54,453 bases of DNA from Pseudooceanicola sediminis (GTDB lineage Bacteria > Pseudomonadota > Alphaproteobacteria > Rhodobacterales > Rhodobacteraceae). Where the stretch lies: the NCBI RefSeq assembly GCF_003575965.1, contig NZ_QWJJ01000021.1, positions 1 to 54,453 on the forward strand, read 5' to 3'. This document shows, one piece after another, positions 51,401 to 54,453 of this stretch; the stretch's first letter is position 1, and each line of letters opens with the position of its first letter. Below the pieces are notes generated by a model. That model made no database searches, had not been told where the DNA came from, and saw only the letters and a program-made list of their open reading frames with translations. Position numbers and translations under genes: made by a program.

Positions 51401-53656
51401 ATCGGCCAGCTGCACGGCAATGCTTGAGCCACCGCTTTCCAGCTGGATGTCCGAAACCACCATGGCGCTGTCGACGATGCTGTCGCGCACATCCGTGACA
51501 CCGATGGCGATATTGTAGATACCGTCCGCCAGGAAGGTATAGGAGAATTCCTGGAGCGAGCTGGTCACCCACTGGCCCGCCAGCGTGTAATTGACCGGCC
51601 CTTTCAGATCCTGCACGTCGAAGGTGCCATCGGCGCCGGTGCCGCGCAGGACGATCCCTGCACCAATCGCATTGCCCGAACTGTCGACCTGCTGGATCGC
51701 GACATAGCTGTAGTCGTTGTAGGGCAGGTAATCGTAGGACCCGAAGAAATAATCGAAGGTCAGCGTATCGCCGGCCTCGACCGTAAACTGGTTGGTGATG
51801 GCCGACCCACGGGTCGCCGCGCCACCGCCCCGTGCCGCGGGCAGGTCACCGTTCAGGTTGATCGCATCCTCGATCGTGCTGTCCGACACCGTGCGGTTGC
51901 CCGAGATGGACGCCCAATCGGAGGAGCTGATGTAGTAGATGCCCGCCCCTTCCTGGGTGGACAGGGCCGCGATCTTGGTGCCGTTGATCGAATAGATCCC
52001 GGTGGTCGCCGGCAGCAGTTCACCATCGCTGAAGTGATCGTTGGCCAGCAGGTTGCCCTTGACAAAGGTCGGCTGGTTTTCGACCGCCGTGTTGGTATCC
52101 TTTGTCAGGACGACGCCCAGAAGTTCCTTGTTGATCCCCTCGGCCACACCGGAGGAGATACCATCGGTCGCGGCATCCAGCTGGGTGTTGAAATCGGAAG
52201 AGGGGCCGGTTTCCGGCAGGTTGTTGAAGAGCGTTTCGATCTGGGTCGTGCTGGTCTTGATCACCTGCGACACGGCATTGACCGTGGCCGAGGCCTGCGA
52301 CGACAACTGCCCGCCTGTCTGCAGCGCGCTGACAGTGTTGCTGACCGCGCTGGCCGCGCTGCTGCCGCCCGTGATCGCCGTGGAAATCGAGCTGGCCATG
52401 GAGGTGGTGTCGAGGGTCGGGTTCAGGGCCCCGGCAACGGCAACGGCCGACGCCGCCTCGGTCGCCTCGGACAGCGACGTCCCGGCCGGCAGGGTGTTCA
52501 GGACCTTGGTGACATCCTGTGCCGCCTTGGTCGCGATCGCCTGTTTCTGGGCCGCGGTCAGACCGCCGGAGGTGTTCGCCTCGGCCGCGGCAACAGCGGA
52601 GTCGATCACCTTGGTCGCCACGACGGCAGCGGCCGACATTTTCTGCGCGGTCGCGCGCACGGCCGGATCGCTGGAGCTGAGCTGTTCATAGAAGTTGAAG
52701 GTGGTCAGATTGGTTTCGGCCGGGATGTTGAAGGCCGTCTTGATCTGGGCATCGGTCATGCCCGCTGCCTTCAGCGTCGAGATCGGGGAGACGACCTGGC
52801 CGCCTTCCGTGCCGGTATCCTCCGCTTGCAGGATGTTCGAGAACACGTTGCCGGTGGCAATGTCGCGGGTCACGACATCGTCGAACTGCGCCGAGAAGCT
52901 GTCACTCCAGCCATACGAGGTATCATCACTGCCTGCAGGGGACGGAACGATGATGAACTTGGCCCCCGGCTGGGGGGTATAGGTGACGTTGACCGCACCG
53001 TTGGCATCGGTCAGCCCGAGGTATTCGGATTCATCCGGATTGCCGTCGAGGTCGATATCATAGAACACCAGCGCGTTGTGCAGCGGAGCGTCGACGATTT
53101 GCAGCGTCTTGGAGATCGTCGTGCTACCGCCGCCGTCACCACCACCATCACCGCCGCCATCACCGCCGCCGGAGCTCGAACCGCCACCGCCGGCCGCCGC
53201 CGCAAGAATGCCGACACCGCCAGCCGCCAGGGCCAGCGCCTCGGGGGGAACATCCCCCATGCCATAGGCGACTTCGCCGGCGGCCGTCAGTTCGCTGGCG
53301 GCAAGGGCCGACACCATGACACTGCCGTCCGCGGACAGGCTGACCGCGGATTCGCTGACGACGACCTTCTGGCCGTTCGACAGCGTGACCTGGATGGTCC
53401 CGTCGGCCTGCACTTCGTAGCTGACGACATTCTCGACGCTGTCCAGCGCAACCGCCTCGGAAGATGCGCTTTGAGCGTGGCTCATCATCGGCAATAGAAC
53501 CAGCAATCCGGTCAGGCCGAAGATGGTCTTGGCCTTGCGTTCGTTGATTTGACGCATAATCGCCTGGAGCTTACGGCTGCTCACCCCCTCAACCTGAGGT
53601 TGCTTCGACCCCTCGACTGCGGAGGAGGGCGATTTGATCGACTTATGGAGGGTCAT
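48446..53656 (-). CDS. Giant type I-secreted surface adhesin
   Basis: This protein has 1736 residues. Residues 40-62 contain a hydrophobic segment, 70-150 a small beta domain with a TAAG motif at 124-127, and 156-178 a Gly/Ser/Asp linker. An Ala-rich helical part spans about 330-510. At 525-830 lies a VCBS-like domain interrupted by about 200 residues of a lectin-like or choice-of-anchor-type domain. Ig-like domains run to about 1045, then a right-handed beta-helix to about 1490. The C-terminal region has one RTX-like repeat (SGSAGSDAIYTGAGDD) and a secretion-type tail. The N-terminal layout resembles LapA/BapA adhesins, in which TAAG is a LapG cleavage site. The type I system upstream of 46644 is the likely exporter. 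Confidence 0.82.
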   Translation of the reverse strand: MTLHKSIKSPSSAVEGSKQPQVEGVSSRKLQAIMRQINERKAKTIFGLTGLLVLLPMMSHAQSASSEAVALDSVENVVSYEVQADGTIQVTLSNGQKVVVSESAVSLSADGSVMVSALAASELTAAGEVAYGMGDVPPEALALAAGGVGILAAAAGGGGSSSGGGDGGGDGGGDGGGSTTISKTLQIVDAPLHNALVFYDIDLDGNPDESEYLGLTDANGAVNVTYTPQPGAKFIIVPSPAGSDDTSYGWSDSFSAQFDDVVTRDIATGNVFSNILQAEDTGTEGGQVVSPISTLKAAGMTDAQIKTAFNIPAETNLTTFNFYEQLSSSDPAVRATAQKMSAAAVVATKVIDSAVAAAEANTSGGLTAAQKQAIATKAAQDVTKVLNTLPAGTSLSEATEAASAVAVAGALNPTLDTTSMASSISTAITGGSSAASAVSNTVSALQTGGQLSSQASATVNAVSQVIKTSTTQIETLFNNLPETGPSSDFNTQLDAATDGISSGVAEGINKELLGVVLTKDTNTAVENQPTFVKGNLLANDHFSDGELLPATTGIYSINGTKIAALSTQEGAGIYYISSSDWASISGNRTVSDSTIEDAINLNGDLPAARGGGAATRGSAITNQFTVEAGDTLTFDYFFGSYDYLPYNDYSYVAIQQVDSSGNAIGAGIVLRGTGADGTFDVQDLKGPVNYTLAGQWVTSSLQEFSYTFLADGIYNIAIGVTDVRDSIVDSAMVVSDIQLESGGSSIAVQLADFTSYGNAATLLEIPNTVNALVATGQYGTLIVTKAGDYIYQVSTSNADPIPEGVVVTDDFTYTVELADGRRATQTLSIKVTGVADPVDSQPVIGVLDSPVNAAGAAAAPIIGLTTNVAEGTVVSFVITNASNQTVASGTATVEANGSFSGTVDLTGVPDGALTVTVSVTANGFTETASSSVELDTTADVGDDISVEILTGTDGPALNFTDNSEVELDVSGLDSDATAILTLTSGETSTSIEFALNGQYTLDLSAFAAGSVITGSLAVTDDVGNELIDPAALSFTVQPTPTVINTTTNMGYTSLAEAIAAASAEDVLQLAAGEFSENIVLDKPLTILGANAGIAAWTDADSLDPDGGSGARGPESIITGTVTIAASDVTIDGVSLDNDTAPLSWAEDLLTTTPGALDNFTLTNSIMTGYEADGAPTFNANSDDPRGLYNGPAVASGWEISGNLIGGVLNGNAGALYLSGLADSEISGNMFWRPAAGHLYLSSLTDTDISGNFFYHGLHAGGADFDGFADYYDGSGYGYGYGYGYGASEDFFGRNFWIELKGTNDGVTITANDGKYNSGGIQLFGENEGYSFANITISGNNFADFINADPTGVLEANGKSGFMGAIVVSVSEGSTAEGILITANTISAAVDQVYSGRDQSSLIVVQGLVDGVTVTQNILTWTTSDPELLTMLSDMELPASTFDTNFKGVLLAGGIEGDVVLNGNDFNFLAESGSNPIAFYSIGELDGFDGFGIFAASVVESANDYADWTNGLGALFDNISASYDIDTAIFETTSLYLQTDNAVYALQLGGAGATTLSGSAGSDAIYTGAGDDIVDISQGGKDIILINANPEANGEDLITGFTLGDGADGDFVSLVNFDQASLRGTGEYMQMISTGSEEVNANSGLLIFTNEISATPDQEGDALASMLSGLSGLNEGDEFYVVADFSSTDLIFGHVTVGAGGTSFESVGLAEFNNLSFSDLAGMTQSNFDNFMALPEV
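49803..49838 (-). repeat. Tyr-Gly codon repeat inside the adhesin
   Basis: A tandem 6-bp unit (GGCTAT/GGCTAC variants) encodes GYGYGYGYGYG within the beta-helix domain. The period keeps the frame, so copy changes would alter a loop length and not switch the gene off. Confidence 0.6.
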
Positions 53657-54453
53657 AATTTGATCTCAACTGATTAGAATGATAGGGAAAATTGTGGACG
53701 CCAGCGTCTATGAGTTTCGTGTCGTAATTACTGCCCTACCGGGTGATTATTAACAAAGTGACAGCTCCAACACGCGAGTCTTGCACATCTGAACATTACA
53801 ACGATTTACAAAGTCTTAATGCCCTTTTGTCAACAGGATCACGAATTTTACCCCGCCAATTCAGACAAATTTCATGAAAGGGATGCGGCATTGATCATCC
53901 CAACACATAGCAATTATTAACACGAATACGTACTAAGTATCCGGCACCTGCATTAACCGCCCCATCTATCCCACGGGAGTCATTGCAAATGATTCATTGA
54001 ACGTTTCCCAAAGGACAATAAAAGATCGGACGAATGGCAGATCCGGCCGGCGCGTTGCAAATTGGATCTTCCGAATAGGCAACACAGTGCAAACAATTGG
54101 TTTTCAACGCTGTTCAGGCAGCTTTCCGCCGACGACACCGCACAGCTAGGGGCACGCAGGGCTTGCCGGGCACATCTTGGCACAGCATCCCCACCCCGCC
54201 GCGATCAGCGCCTCCGCCCTCCTGCGGGCACGGCAGGTCAGCACCTCCGGGCCGCCCCCGGCGTGCCCCCCCCCCGTGCAATCCCGGTGCAATCCCGGTG
54301 CCCGCCCGGTGCGATCAGGGCCATCCCAGGCTTTCTGCAGGCGCCCCCTGCCCCACGCTTGAATTTTTGTTTCCATCCGGTCTAGGTCGCATCTGAGCCG
54401 CTGGCCGTCCGGGCCTCTTCGGTCATTTTAAGAACAAGGTTTAAGTGATGCCC
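53657..54453. promoter_or_regulatory. Upstream region of the adhesin gene
   Basis: This spacer of about 800 bp is markedly AT-rich from 53690 to about 54060, unlike the rest of the window, and should hold the adhesin promoter. The decamer ATTATTAACA occurs at 53746-53755 and 53913-53922. The right part (54110-54350) is GC-rich with short C-rich repeats and no convincing gene. A possible ribosome site AAGG and ATG at 54448 may begin a plus-strand gene just beyond the window. Confidence 0.5.

Noticed and set aside
54062-54396. Overlapping plus-strand frames of about 100 residues at the right end
   Set aside because: They are Pro/Arg/Ala-rich products of C-rich repeats with no recognisable domain or ribosome site.

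Overview
The window is GC-rich DNA that looks like part of an extrachromosomal replicon of a marine alphaproteobacterium, most likely Rhodobacterales (roseobacter group). It holds a plasmid replication and partition module (RPA-family initiator, iteron-like repeats, parAB, three parS-like palindromes). The rest is almost entirely surface-polysaccharide and secreted-adhesin genes. This combination matches what is known of RepA-type 'biofilm plasmids' in roseobacters, but the rhamnose (rmlACBD) operon typical of those is not in this window. No rRNA, tRNA, transposase, CRISPR array or dedicated transcription regulator was recognised.

Layout. 1-209: end of an adenylylsulfate kinase (PAPS synthesis). 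304-4601: parB and parA on the minus strand, an origin region with three 22-bp direct repeats, and the initiator gene on the plus strand. 4768-17929: mostly plus-strand polysaccharide genes (acyltransferase, manC, ugd, two glycosyltransferases, pyruvyl transferase, Stf0 sulfotransferase, FrhB-like Fe-S protein, flippase). They are interrupted on the minus strand by two overlapping genes that resemble gene-transfer-agent/phage head-spike proteins (9980-11154). 17978-27705: a minus-strand block with an ExoY-like initiating sugar transferase, three glycosyltransferases, a second sulfotransferase, a Wzy-like polymerase, a second acyltransferase and a tailspike-like beta-helix protein. 28737-36034: Wzc/ExoP-like tyrosine autokinase, Wza-like export lipoprotein, and a YjbF/YjbH pair. 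36168-46644: a PPP-like phosphatase, an RTX glycosidase-like protein, a SapC-family protein and a complete type I secretion system (TolC, ABC, HlyD). 46983-53656: a 1736-residue type I-secreted adhesin and two small exported proteins behind it.

How the parts fit. ExoY-like, Wzx, Wzy, Wzc and Wza proteins form a complete Wzy-dependent assembly line. ManC and Ugd point to GDP-mannose and UDP-glucuronate as precursors. Pyruvyl, acyl and sulfo transferases predict a strongly anionic, decorated polymer; the adenylylsulfate kinase could supply PAPS for sulfation. The type I system probably exports the glycosidase and the adhesin.

The most unusual features are the phage/GTA-spike-like proteins inside a polysaccharide locus, a parS-like site inside parB, unrelated short tandem-repeat arrays in most of the large spacers of the right half, and an adhesin whose VCBS-like domain appears split by another domain.
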